Positions 26,356 to 38,200 of a stretch of 64,000 nucleotides of DNA are shown piece by piece. The stretch's first letter is position 1, and each line of letters begins with the position of its first letter. The notes below the pieces were generated by a model that did not search any database, was not told where the DNA came from, and saw nothing but the letters and a program-made list of their open reading frames with translations. Made by a program: the position numbers and the translations under genes. Source of the DNA: Rallus limicola (Eukaryota; Chordata; Aves; Gruiformes; Rallidae); the NCBI GenBank assembly GCA_022605955.1, contig JAKCOZ010000020.1:1601001-1665000 (forward strand). The letters run 5' to 3'.

Positions 26356-26655
26356 CAGGAGGGTGCAGAGGTGGGCGCTGGTCTCTTCAGCCAGGGGCCA
26401 GGAGCTGGGACAAGGGGCAATGGGCTCAAGCTTGGCCAGGGCAGGGTCAGCTCAGCTGGGAGGGCAAAGTTCTTCCCTGGCAGAGTTGTGGGGCTGTGGC
26501 ACAGGCTGCCCAGGGAGGGGACTGAGTCCCCACCCCTGGGTGTGTTTAACAGCCAGGGAGATGAGGTGCTCAGGGATCTGGGTCAGCACAGGATAGGGAC
26601 AGTTGGACTCGATGGTCTCAAAGGGCTTTTCCAGCCTGGAGATTCTGAGATATGA
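26356..26655 (+). mobile_element. CR1 LINE fragment, plus orientation
   Basis: Contains ccaggagggtgcagaggtgg, gttcttccctggcagag, caggctgcccagggagg and ggactcgatggtctc, and ends gattctgagatatgac. Same subfamily as the element at 44783. Confidence 0.93.
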
Positions 26656-29619
26656 CTGAAAGCAACCTGGTCAGCTCAGATTCCACATCGATGGAAAAGG
26701 CAGCAAGAGGAACCAGTGCTGCAGTAAAGAGGAAGAGAGCACCACCAGCAGCCTGGAGGAAAGCATGGGCTGAGGCAGGACCAACCACTGTCTGTCCTAC
26801 CAAGGGCTGCAGACAGACCCAGGAGCAGCCTGGGTCCTTTCCTCCCCCCTCTTACCAGCAAAGGCCAGGCTGTGTGCCATGTAGGTAGCATCTCACACCA
26901 TCTATGGTCTGAATGGCCAGAATGAAAGAAGGATCGATAGACTGCTGGATTCCCAAACCCACAAGCCTCCAAGAAATCTCTCCCAACAAGAAGCAGCATA
27001 TTTATAGTATGAAAAGCCAAACTACTGTGAGTGAACCAAACCAGAGCAGTGCTTAAGAGTCCTGCACTTCCCCAGCTCTAAGAAGCATCCATTGATTTGA
27101 CCAAAACCAGGCTGTTTTCACACCAGCCAGGAATTTCTGGCTTCCTGAACAGCCATCCTAAAGACTCATGGAAATCACAGCCTCATCATCCAGCAATCCA
27201 CGAGGCTCCACCAGCACTCCTGGCTTTCCTCTTTTATTGTTTGGGGTTTTTCAATGAGTTAGTAGAGCTGCACCAGTAGCTCTCAGTAGTTTACCTCTTG
27301 TCATCAGCCAGCCCACTGCTCAGGCTTCCTTAGGACCCCGCTTCTCAGCACCCCCTATCTCAGTGTACCCATCACTACAAACCAAGCACCAACCAAGAGC
27401 AAGCTGTGGTGTTTCAGAGGCCTGTGGGGAGTGCAAACGATCCCAGTTTGATAAGCTTGCTCTTCTCGTTATTCCAACTGGAACCCAAAAGGGAGCTCAA
27501 GGTCGGATCACTGGAAGGAGCTCTGCCTGCAGCTCATACAACCTGCTCAGCAGAACACTTTGCCTGGACACAAGGACTACTTACCAGATCCTCAGAGCTG
27601 TTGCTCAACACCCCTGACTACAGGTCACACACCTCCAGGTGACCCGTCATCGTTCCACACGTACTCAGGCCAACCGCAAACTGTGCCGTGATCAAAACAT
27701 ACTGTGAAGATCTCTTCTGACAACCTTCCCACCAGTGACGATAACAAACATCCTATTTAGAGATCAGAAGAGGAAGCAGCACGTAATCAGCAGGCAGCCA
27801 GCACCGAGCGGGTCCTCTGCTGTCCCACAGCTCCACCCCTGCGTAGGAGCCACAAGTACACGGCAGGAGATGCAACCTACTGAGAACTGAAAACAGCAGC
27901 TTGAAAAGGGGGATATTCCTTATAACCTTTTTTTAATTAAGAGTTACAGCCTCTTCAGGTACATCTGCCTAATGAATAAAGTACCTTAGCTGCCCAAGAG
28001 AGATTAAATAACTTGCCACAAAGCTTGACAACTAACCCCACATCTCTGGTTACTCCTGCTTATAAATAGAGAGAGCTGATAAACATCTCCTTAGGAGCCT
28101 TCAGCTGCAACACCAACACTGAAAGGACAAGAAGTGCAGCCACGCTTTTCCCTTCCCTTCACTTTTCTGTCCCTTCCCATATTTTCCTGCAAGACAGCAG
28201 AAGGGAGCACACCAAGCACTCCAGGGCCTCTGAAAGAGCAGAGACACACACAGCAAGTCAGACATCCCTGTCCTGCTGCAGCCTAAAACCTCACAGCACA
28301 AGGTAGCATCCGGTGGTCTTCTGCACTGATCAAGGCGATTGTTTGGTTTGTTTTTTTCTGGCTTTACAGAAAATCACCAGCTCTATGTGAAGCAAAAGCA
28401 GCCAGAGCCCTCCCTGACTTCACAGACCAACAAACCACGAAGAGCTTCCGCCCACTCACCGTACCAAAGTCTGGTACATCACGCCAGTTCTTTAAAGGAA
28501 GCTCGCCTCTTAACAACCTAGCCAATCCAATAAAGGAGAGAAAAAAAGGCTTCAGAAATGTCTGAACTCTTCCACAATTTACAGTACTACATTCTCCAAC
28601 AGGAAGGTATTCCTAAGAAAATGCCCAGTACCATTTTCTCTCCCAGCTGCAAAAAGTGTTCAGTAGGTGATCTCACCTCAGAGGGATCAAAGCACAGATG
28701 GGTCAAGGACTGTAAGATTAAACTCAAAATGAGGGATGCCAACTCCTGGCTCCTGTCTGAAAAGGCACTAACCATCAGCTCACGTTTAATGGCTTGAAGT
28801 GCCAGTCTTGTCCACAGGAGTTTACAGCTGAGTAAAACCGTCCACTGAGTTTACAGCTGGAAAAATTACAGGCTTAACGCAGCCAACACCGCGAACAAAT
28901 GAAACATGGGGTCTGATTAGTACCAAGGAAATTAAAACACGGAGTAATTAGGTTCAAATATCGTATCTACTTGTAAGGGCTTTAATAATCAAATTAATCT
29001 CTTAACTGTGGAGATGCCAGAGAAGAAGCAATGCCAGTGCAGGAGCAGCCCTGCCGAGCCGTCAGCCAGCGCGGCACAGCCGCCTGTCCCAGCATTTCCA
29101 CCCAGGAAGCCCTAAGGATGGTCTGAGGGGGAAGTGCTCCCTGGGAGGGGCAAAGCCTATGGAAGCAGTCAAGTTAAAGCTCAGCAAAGAACTGTAAAAA
29201 CACACATATAAAGCTGTTAGCTCCAGCCGTTTCACTCAGATCACAGGCAGTGGGGAAGGAGGAGCATCCCCAGAAGCAGCAGACTCCAGAGCCTGAGGAA
29301 CAGCTTTTCAACAGCCGGGGAAGAACACTTCCCAGGGTGCAAAACCACAACTCCTACAGTTAGCCAGAAACAAGGGGGGAAATCCGGCTGTTGGGAGGGT
29401 TTTCTGAGGCGCATTTAAGTAGCCGTCGCCCTCCTTGTTTTAAGTGAGTATTAGAGACCAGACAGCCCCTCTCACCCAAGTTGGGTGTTACTGTTCAACA
29501 AGGTGAGAAAGAAACTGCAAAGCGAAGCCATTGCTGTGTATGAACGGTCTCAGGAATTTTGGAAACAGTTAAAAACATCTGCCCTTGGCAAGCGCAGCTC
29601 CGGTAGCGAGTAAACTTAC

Positions 29620-29670
29620 CCACAAATACTGCAGCAACTTCAGCAAGCGGGGACAGTAGTAATACTCCAT
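29620..29670 (-). CDS. KIAA1671: Alternative first coding exon, MEYYYC type (short KIAA1671 form)
   Basis: The minus strand reads MEYYYCPRLLKLLQYLW from ATG 29670 to a perfect donor (gtaagt at 29619), 17 codons in phase 0. The start context is strong (gaagATGG), and an in-frame TGA lies 33 nt upstream, so this ATG begins the frame. A TATA box lies about 180 nt upstream. I recall a short mammalian KIAA1671 form beginning with a very similar MEYYY segment followed by the conserved C-terminal exons; this memory is not checked. The phase-0 donor is the same phase as the long-form exon at 34551, so both could splice to the same next exon further left. The segment is short, aromatic and leucine-rich. 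Confidence 0.7.
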
Positions 29671-29848
29671 CTTCCCAAGCACCCAGCTAGCGCAGAACCA
29701 TCCTCAGCAGACACAGCCTCCTCGCTCTTCCCCGCCTCCAGCAGCAGTGAGGAGCGGAGCGATTCAAAGCCACATGAATAATGTAGGGTGTCTGTCTGTC
29801 TGCCTGGCCCACGTCACTGAGCTCTGCGCCTTTAACAGATGCTGTGGC

Positions 29849-29856
29849 TACTTATA
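29849..29856 (-). promoter_or_regulatory. TATA box of the internal KIAA1671 promoter
   Basis: TATAAGTA on the minus strand, in the order TATA, about 155-nt leader, ATG 29670. A start site near 29825 is expected from normal TATA spacing. The leader then holds a TGACGTGG half-CRE-like site and two short upstream ORFs. Confidence 0.55.
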
Positions 29857-29878
29857 AGCAGCCGCTGAGCTCCAGCGC

Positions 29879-29971
29879 CATGTGACTTAACCACTTGTTA
29901 TTGAGCATCTAACTGCTTGGGCTTCTCCCCTGTCAGTAATCCCTAACGCGTTAGTCTCCATTTAATAATAG
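29879..29971. promoter_or_regulatory. E-boxes and MEF2-consensus site upstream of the TATA promoter
   Basis: Upstream of the TATA box on the minus strand lie two E-boxes (CATGTG 29879-29884 and CACTTG 29892-29897) and a perfect MEF2 consensus (ctattattaa on the minus strand, 29962-29971). A third E-box, CAGATG (29836-29841), lies between TATA and the expected start. E-box plus MEF2 plus TATA is typical of striated-muscle or neuronal promoters. The grouping is seen; tissue use is inference. Confidence 0.4.
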
Positions 29972-30593
29972 CGCTTGGGGTTTCGCACTAAAAGAGCCCT
30001 TCAGCTGGGAGGAAAGAGAAGCTTTCTAAACCCACTCTGCTCGGCAGGCAGGGTTATGAAACGCTGGTAATGCCATCGGGGTTGGGAGCTGACCTTATTT
30101 TTCCAGAACGTAGGAGAAAAGGGAAAAACCACAAGCAAAAGAGCTCCTGCTTTTAATGTAAAAACATCTTCTGCGAAGGAGAAGGAACAGGCACAACAAA
30201 GGGTCTTTTGCTGTCCCACCGGAATGCTCCCAGCACACGAATACTACCAAAAAAGGAAGAAAGCCTGGGCAAAGGAGTTATTAACCAACACACGGGTTGG
30301 CCTCGCCGGCTGCTGTCAGAAATAGGAAGCAGAGCAATGTGGCCAAACGATGGTGGGTATTATGCGAGGAGCATACATGGGACTCAGGACATTCCTACCC
30401 CATCCTACTTTTTTGACATACATCCTGGGTTTTTTTGGATGGGAAAAGGAAAGGTGAGTGGCAGGAGCTGGTCCAGGGAGGGCTCTGACTGCCCTTCCCC
30501 ATTCCAGCACTCCTCACCTCTCCAGGGGAAGGGCATCGTGGAGGTGGCACAAACCAGCTCCAGGACCCCACAATCTGTGCTGCTTGAAATTTT

Positions 30594-30620
30594 GGGGGGG
30601 GGGGGGGCAGGGAGGGGGGG
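30594..30620. repeat. G-rich tract
   Basis: A run of 14 G followed by two further G blocks; able to form a G-quadruplex on the plus strand. Confidence 0.85.
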
Positions 30621-33204
30621 AAGGTAAGGAAAAAAAAACCCCCACACCCCACACCTCACTTTTCCAACCACCACCTGTAAGAGCTGACAAACATCTAACA
30701 GCTGTAGGAGCTGACAAATTCCTTCCCTGTGCTTCCAAGGCTGATGCCATTTTTAGGCTGAACAGAACAATTCCTACACGACCATTTCTTAGTACATTTG
30801 TTTCCACCTGGGATGGAGCAGAGCTGCCGTTTTGGAGGCTTTATACAGTCAGGAGATGAGAACCCTTGCTTTTCAAGGGGCAGGATTGGTGCCTGTCCTG
30901 GGCAGGACTGGAAGCCATTGGTGATGCTTGACAAGCCAAACCATAAACTCATTTGAGCGTGTTTATAAAATATTTATCTTCTCTCCCTTGCAGTTCGTTT
31001 CCAAATTATTTTTAAGAGGCAGCTCATGGTTTTCTTCTCCACCCACACATCAGCCTCCAGTGAGTGTGTCTTTATATGGATACCATTATGGGTACCGGAT
31101 TTTCCTCACTGAAGGAGAAGACCAAAGTTAAATATAAAATAGATACATATACTGTATAACCAGAAGCTTCAAAATAGTTCATGTCTAGACCAGATCTAGC
31201 ACCAGAGCGCTCTGCTTTAACTACACAAACCAGCAATTTTGGCTATAAACTACAGTTGCGTTAAAGCTGCTCTCTTTCTAGAGGAGGGTGCAATCCCCTC
31301 AGCCCAGGAGAGCAAGAGCAGCACTCGTTCTGTCTCGGGGTGAGCAGCACGGCACATTCCTCAGCTTCTAGCTCATAAGACTCCTATCAGTCTTGGTGAC
31401 TTAATCAGGGCCTGAGGTTTGCGACCGAACGTCAGAGAACCCCGTGTCAGCTGTGATGGCATCATGACAAGCACGAGCGACAGCCCTCAAAATCACCTCC
31501 TGGAACCCAAGCAGTGTGACCATGGTGTGTCGTGGCTGTGGAGCCTTCCAGGGGAGCAGCATGCTGAATCCAGGCTGCACAGACTGTGATTGTACAGGCA
31601 CTCACAGCAGAGGCTCGGACAGCCTCCTATGAAAGCCCTAACACTCAGCCCTGTCTGCTCCCAGAGATTCACAGCCACTTCTCTGAGCTGAAATTCCAGA
31701 TTTTCAGAGCAAACAGAACAGAAATTTTCATACCCGTGTTGTGATGCAGGCACAGGATTGAAGCACAACATAAAGTGTTGGGCTTCAGGAAGGAGTAAAT
31801 GTTTTGAAGTGGGCAGAGAAAAGTTCAGCCTGCTCACTGCTGTTAGCTCTAGAGATGCAAACAGGAGACTAATTAGTCATTACATTCTATTCTTTCCCTT
31901 AATTCCATATTAGGTGGAACTAGTTTCTTTCTTTAGTAGAATCAGATATATCAAATGGTGCAAAGGGGGGAAATGTGTTGCAATAGAATATTAAAGCACT
32001 AAGCTACAACTAGCAGTAATATTTCTAACAGTCAGTCATTTAAAAATACTGCCAACAACGCTTACAGTCATTAACCTAGATTCTGTGCTCCAAGAAACAG
32101 AAAGAAACACAGAAGTCACAAAATGAGAAGAATCTGCCCTGCTGATCATCACAAAAGTCCCTCTCTGGTCCTAACCCCAAGGCCATGGACACAGCTGACT
32201 CCTGTCAAAGTCACTTTCTGAACACCTCAACAAGAGGTAGCCATGAGAACACTAAAACATCCACTACACAGTACCAGGAACGGATAACAGATAACAACAT
32301 GTTCTCCAGTCCAAGACGTGTAATGCTACTTGACCTCAGAGAAAAACAGACCAAGAAATCCATCAGTCTTCAAAGATCTTCTCAGTTGGCAGGTTTTAAA
32401 CCATGAAACCTCAGCAGTCCAGACCATCATATCAAAAAGCAGATTTCAGTGTCCTCTAGGCTGGAACAGCCCAAATAAATAAGGGGGCAGTGCCAAACTG
32501 TGGTAGTTCCATTATCCCATCTTCAGAGGTTGCAGAACACGATGGTACAATATCATGTGGTAGGATATGTTCATAGCCAGTAATCCACAGTCTCTTTGAA
32601 GGTGGTGAAGTCTGGACACAACTGCCACAGGTACAGAGACCTTTCCTCCTTCCCACTGGGAACATTGGCTCTGAGTGCTGTGATGCTCTACCAGCCCTGG
32701 GAACTTACAGCACCAACAGACAGAGAAAAGTACCACCCGTAGTAAAAACACAGGCCACGAGCCTGGCACCTTTATAAAAGCATTATTAAGTAATACAAAC
32801 AGGGGCTAAAAAAAAGAAATACAATGCAGATGGGTGCTAAATGTCAGGAGTGTCAACCTGTGCAATTTCAACCATCAATTGCAGGTTATCAGTTGTACAC
32901 TGCCATAGCTTGATTTCATGGTTTAAGTCCTATATAACGTTTCAAAAAATAACCTCATTGGAAGTAGATTCCCTTCAAGTCACAAAAAAGTTACTTCTCC
33001 AGAAGTAAAGAAAAATTATAGTGCCACAGCTTGCTTCATCACTGTCTTCATCCATAAGAATCTAGCTCATCAGCTGTCTGGGAAAATTTCATCCAAACAG
33101 TTATTTATCATCCCAGACTGATGGGAAATGATGCAATAAATGTGTATTAACCCAAGCTGGGTTGTCAGATACCAAAGAATATAGGACAGGTCGTTACACT
33201 ATAT

Positions 33205-33288
33205 CAGGAGACTTTTCTTCTGCTACTTTTGAGCTCAGTTTAAGCTGTATGATCCAGACCCTGTTTCAGAAGGAAAGCATCAGCATCC
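33205..33288 (-). pseudogene. Decayed 84-bp copy of part of the KIAA1671 giant exon
   Basis: Aligns without gaps to 36381-36464 inside the giant exon with 12 mismatches in 84 (86% identity), same orientation. On the minus strand the copy reads DADAFLLKQGLDHTA, then TAA, then TELKSSRRKVS. The parent reads DVDAFLVKQDLDNTA, then PTELRSSRRRVSS. The in-frame stop, loss of similarity immediately outside the block and lack of splice sites argue against it being a used exon. It lies in the intron just downstream (in gene order) of the exon ending at 34551. Confidence 0.85.
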
Positions 33289-34550
33289 TTGGGTGCCTTC
33301 CATGAAGTTTCAAGAACAGAACTGGAACAACACGAGCCTCCTTCCACAGCTCCTGTTAGGAAATTAGTTTACAAAGTCCTTATCGCTTTGGGCTTTTTTC
33401 CATTTTCTTCACTTAAAGAGAAGAAACCAGCGCAGTGCCCTTCATCTTGCTGGCTCTTCTCCATTAAAGGGCTGAGAACCCGACACGAGGGATCCCAAAG
33501 CCCGGCTCTGCTGAGCGTGATGCAGGCAGCCGCCACACGAGTGTGCTAGAGGACTGAGAGGACAGAGCAGCTTTGCCCTGGGACCGGTTAGCTGATAACA
33601 CCTCCCAGTCGTTCCTTTTCCCCACAAGTGCAAGATGTGGGACATCCAGGTACTCAAAGACCGCAGATATCTATGTGCGGTTACACCAGCGTGCACTCTG
33701 AAGTGACTGCAGCATTATGACAGGGAATCAAACCTGCTGCCACACACATGGGATTTTTTACATTAAAATTAAAAAAATAAAGGCAAAAAAACCCCCAGCA
33801 CAACACTGCCAGTGGTTCCAAACCCTCCAGTAAGGATGTCTTCAGAGGCAGCAGCAATGTGTCTCAAAATTCTGGAGTTTTGTGCTGTTGATGGTTTCAA
33901 ATCGTTTGTTTTACGTGACAAATGTTGGTATTTCTTTCCTGATGTAAATTCTGGAAAAGTCAGATCTTTACTTTGTATCTTGGAACAAGACCTGGGCATA
34001 GGATGCTAACTACCACAACATCCACCTGTGGACTGAAGTCAGGAAGCCACTCTGCAACTTCCAGGGAACATCCCCCGAGAGCTTTAAGTGGGAACCCACC
34101 CCCAAACATACATGGCAGAGACATCAGACTACCAAAAAAAGCCAGCCCTGATGTTTCACATGCCCACAGAATGAAAATTAAGCCCATCATTTTTCAGGCT
34201 ATGACATGGTTCTGTTTGTCCACATGATTTTCCAGAAAGGATTTTCTGGAACCCAACCAGCTGATACAAACAAGCAGCACAACAATCTAGACCCAGGGTG
34301 GAAATTCTTTCCTTAGAAGGAAAAAACAAGCCCGCTGCACGGATGATGCTCTGTGTTTGCAGATCTGGCGCAGAGCAGCGTGGCGGAGCCCTAGGGAGAA
34401 GCATCCTCTGCCAGCCAGACGCCACGGAAAGTGTCCCTGCTCCTTCTGCAGGAACACACATAGCTCCTTCCACAGCTATTCACAGAAAGGGAAGTGGCAC
34501 TGAACTGTAAACCCAGCTCCACTCCCCTTCTCTCCCCCAGAGCCACCTAC

Positions 34551-34673
34551 CGTCCCGTAATCCGCCCTCCTCTCCTTGTAAAAGCTGTGCCGGCTTCTCT
34601 GAGTAGAGACCAAGGAGACGTCCATTCCGTCTGGTTTGTCCAACCGCTGCTTGGTCCACTCTTTCCTAGAAGC
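34551..34673 (-). CDS. KIAA1671: KIAA1671 fourth coding exon (41 codons)
   Basis: This 123-nt exon has acceptor tatcttacag and donor gtaggt, both strong, and is phase 0 at both ends, matching the end of the giant exon (AAG at 35300). It encodes ASRKEWTKQRLDK at its start and RSRHSFYKERRADYGT at its end. The basic HSFYKERR segment resembles a RSHSFCKDRR segment that I recall in the human protein just before the C-terminal part. About 290 residues are expected to follow if the bird protein matches the human C-terminus, but none of those exons were found in this window. The next exon must begin in phase 0. Confidence 0.85.
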
Positions 34674-35299
34674 CTGTAAGATACAGAGGTCATTACATGC
34701 ACAGGCACACACAGATGCTTTTTCTTCTGAAAAAGAAAACCAGAGGAAATTGAAAGGTGAAACTGCAAAATGGAAAAACATCATCACCATCAGTGTCCAC
34801 ATCATTCACCTGCCGCTCGCCAGACAGCAGCAGCAGTGAAGCTTCACACACAAGCTGAGGCCATTCACCCAACTAAAAATAACAACTTCTTCCTTCACAG
34901 AAAATCCCCCACAACTCCAAAAAGATATCTCCTGACAACTTATAAAATACACCTAAGCTGCTACTTTGCAAACAACTGTAAAGTTGCAGTTAACCATTTA
35001 ATATCCTAATTATTTAGCAGAAATAAAAGTAAATTTTAAAGTAATAAAAGTAAATTTAAAGCACTTGCATGCTCTCCATGGAAACATCAATAAGTATCTA
35101 TACACTCAAAACCAAAATCTAGTCATCTCTTCCTATACAAACTCAAGAAATGCCACCCAAAGGGAAATGAGAATTACATCTCTGCTCACTCACTGCAGTC
35201 ACAGCGAACGCTGAGGCACAGCAGCACAGACAGCATTAAAAGCTTCTCCTGGCTTTCAGTTTCAGGTACAGGAGACACTCAGATACCATCTGGCAATAC
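34674..35299 (-). other. KIAA1671: Intron between the giant exon and exon 4
   Basis: 626 nt with donor gtattg and acceptor tatcttacag, phase 0. AT-rich, with no repeat or ORF of interest. Confidence 0.85.
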
Positions 35300-38200
35300 C
35301 TTTTTATCCTCCTGGAAGAAGGACTCTGACTGAGATGACACCTTCTGTTTCCAGCCGCTGTCTGCCCTTTCCAGTGGGAAGCTCTGCCGGGGTCGGTACA
35401 GGTCCTTCCTTCCCCTCGCCTCCTGCACAAGCGGCACACTGTCCTTCCCTTGGTGGCTCTTTTCTGAATAGGATCGCCTTAAATCTGGGGGTGCACCTCC
35501 TAGACTGGCTGGAGGGGCCTTCCAATCAGTTTTACTTTTCACATGGGAGGAGTCGTTCTCACATGCCACCTTACTCCCATCGTCTTTGTTCCTCGTTACA
35601 GAGGTCCTCGCCACATTTCTGCTCCAATCACCCTCCAGAGACACCTCCAGGAACTGTTCTTTTGCCACCAGCTTCTTCTGTAAGACACTATCATCTGCCT
35701 TTATGGACAACTTGGAAGCAAAATTAACATCTGGCTTTTGGTCCGTACTGATGGTGTTTATAGGCTGGACCTTCTCCATTACAAATTTTGAGCTTTGACT
35801 CCTGGAAGTTAAGCTCATTTCTTCATCCTCATCAACAATAAAAGTCTTCTTCCTAGTGAAGTCCACAGGGGAATTTAAAAACTTCTCAGAGAAGAAGCAG
35901 CTAGGATTTCCCCAGTAGGGAGGGCTGAACTTTCTGTCTTTGCACTTTGGTTTATCAAATTCAGGGCTACACGATTCCACTTTCTCTTTGCTCTTTTCAT
36001 TTAGGATTAATTTCTCTGGAGCACGGTACTCTTCCACACCATCACCTTGTTTGTTATTAATGGAATAGTGCCCTGATCCCTTCCACTCTTTCCAGCTATA
36101 GGAAGAAGCCATCCTCTCTGACACATTTCTTTTGTTCTTCGATTTCTCCCTGCTAGATGAACCATGGTCTTCAGACACCTTATCCTGAATGTTACTGGCT
36201 TTCACTGATTCCTCTTTATATTCTGCCATGAGTGCATCAATATCAAGGATTTGGGACCTGTACCCATCCTCAGCTTTCCTTTCTGGCACATCATAACGGT
36301 TTTCAGTCCTGTTCTGGGAGACCAGTTCACTGTCTTTATGTACCTGTGCAAAACGCAGCGGGGACTTGGGCTCGTGGTAAGAGGAGACTCTTCTTCTGCT
36401 ACTTCTGAGTTCAGTTGGAGCTGTATTATCCAGATCCTGTTTTACAAGGAAAGCATCAACATCTATAATTTTGTCTTTAGAATGATCCAGGCCTCTTTCA
36501 TAATGCTGTTGGTTATCTTTCCTAGATATATAAAAACTACCAAATCCAACAGGTTTGGAAAAAATATCCCCCTTGTCATCATCTTTGAGCCAATCCTTGT
36601 TGAGCTGCACTTCCCCTGAGTCTTCTCTGCAATTCGTACTTGTCACGTTTTTATTTGGTTGCTGCAAGAAAGACTTGGACCTTCCAGGGAAAACAGGGTC
36701 CAGGTTAATTGTTGCTCCCTCACTCGAGCTAGAAGTTGCCTTAGTTTCATGGGCACTGGGAGAGCCAAAGCAGCTCTTCTCTGCTTTACCACCAGGAATC
36801 TGATAAGTCACCGCAAAGTAAGTTGCCTTTGGCTCAAAGGGAGAACTCTGATTTTTCAAGTAATCATCAGGACTGCCAGGAACAGTTTGGTTTGCCTCAT
36901 TCCCCTCCATCCCCTCTTTGCTTTTTTTGCTCCTTTTTTTAACTGAGCCTTCATCCAACTGTAATGAATCTGTCTGGCTCAGCCTTTTGATGTTCTCTGG
37001 GGTGAGCCAGATGGCTTCTTCTGTCTTGACAGAATCCTGAGGCAAGGTTCTCCTTCTCCACCTTTCAGAAATCTTCAAGTCAGAGACATTACTTCTGGTT
37101 CTCCTAACTTTTTCTTCATAGTCTATTACTCTGAGCTTCTCACTGTTCCCATGAGCTGTACTATCCAAGGTAAAGCCTTGTTCTTTGCAGTTGAAGTCTA
37201 GGCTTTTCCTTAAGCCAAAGGCCCTCGAGTCCTCTTTATTAATTGGCAGAACATTCCCATCAGGGTGCTGGCTACCAGGAGATTTACAAAATTGTCCACT
37301 TGAAAGCATTGAAGATGACTGGCCCCCGGGTTTATTTACACTTGTTGACATCATTTCATGATCAAAATTGGTTCTGAACTCAAAGCTGTCGGTCCCACCT
37401 GGTCTAAAACTCCTCTTCTCAGAAGAGCCTTTCACCACATGAGACCTCTCCGGTTTATCCACAGAGGAGACTTCACTCTTAAAAGGTTTATTTTCAGAGT
37501 GATGTTTGTTTCCTTTTTCATCCATTCCCAAATATTTACTTTTGGTTATGGAATAAGGTGTTTTCTCACCCATTAAGGTCAGATCAGTTTCAAATTTCCC
37601 TGCTTCTTTTTTCTGCTCAGGTAAAGTGCTCTCACTGGAGAAGAGATCCATAGGCTCTCTCAACACAGACTTGCTCACAGTGTCTTTTGTGTCTCTAGCT
37701 TCTGAAACACTGTTATCTTCTTTCAAGGAGAGAGTTTTACTGTTTGTCCTTGCCAGCTGGCCAGCAGGTAAAACATCCTCATCTGTTTTACTCTCTTTCA
37801 GAGATGATTTTCTACCTCTGAGCGTCATGGCCTTTTTTTCAGGAGCCATGGTAATGGCTTCACTGAGAACCCTTTCCCCACACGTCTGAAAGATTTCATA
37901 CCTCGGCTCTATCCTCTGGTAAAGGACAGAGTCATCTGTGTATTTAGGAGTGGGTTTGTCACTTTTCTCAACCAAAGATTTTTCTAAGAGAATCCCTGGA
38001 GTCACTTTCTTGTCTTCACTTGAACAAGCCAGTTTCCCACCTTTTTCTCCATCAGCTGTATGCTTGGATGAATCAGGCTGTTTGTGGTACTCCTGCTTTA
38101 GGCCAGGGGTTTCCTCTGCTTCTCCCATTCCCATCCAGGACCGTCTGCTATGCCCCCAGGTCGCTGCCTCATGCTTTGCCTCGGGCTCACCACTCATTTT

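Larger units (their letters stand above)
12300..29619. other. Long intron without recognised exons
   Basis: Holds four CR1 fragments (19.7, 22.9, 23.6-24.0 and 26.4-26.7 kb), a CCATCC-rich simple repeat near 19.1 kb and a perfect inverted repeat at 21882-21912. An AT-rich stretch with several TAATTA-like cores lies at 28.9-29.0 kb. ORFs here are short, or run through CR1, and lack splice context. Confidence 0.5.
29972..34550. other. Intron between the internal promoter and the long-form exon 4
   Basis: Contains a G-rich tract (30594-30620) and the decayed exon copy at 33205-33288. No other exon, CR1 element or gene was recognised. Confidence 0.5.

Noticed and set aside
28558..28797. 79-codon plus-strand ORF with a CxxC-like KKCSVGD stretch
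   Set aside because: Only superficially gene-like. No flanking splice sites of quality and no family match.
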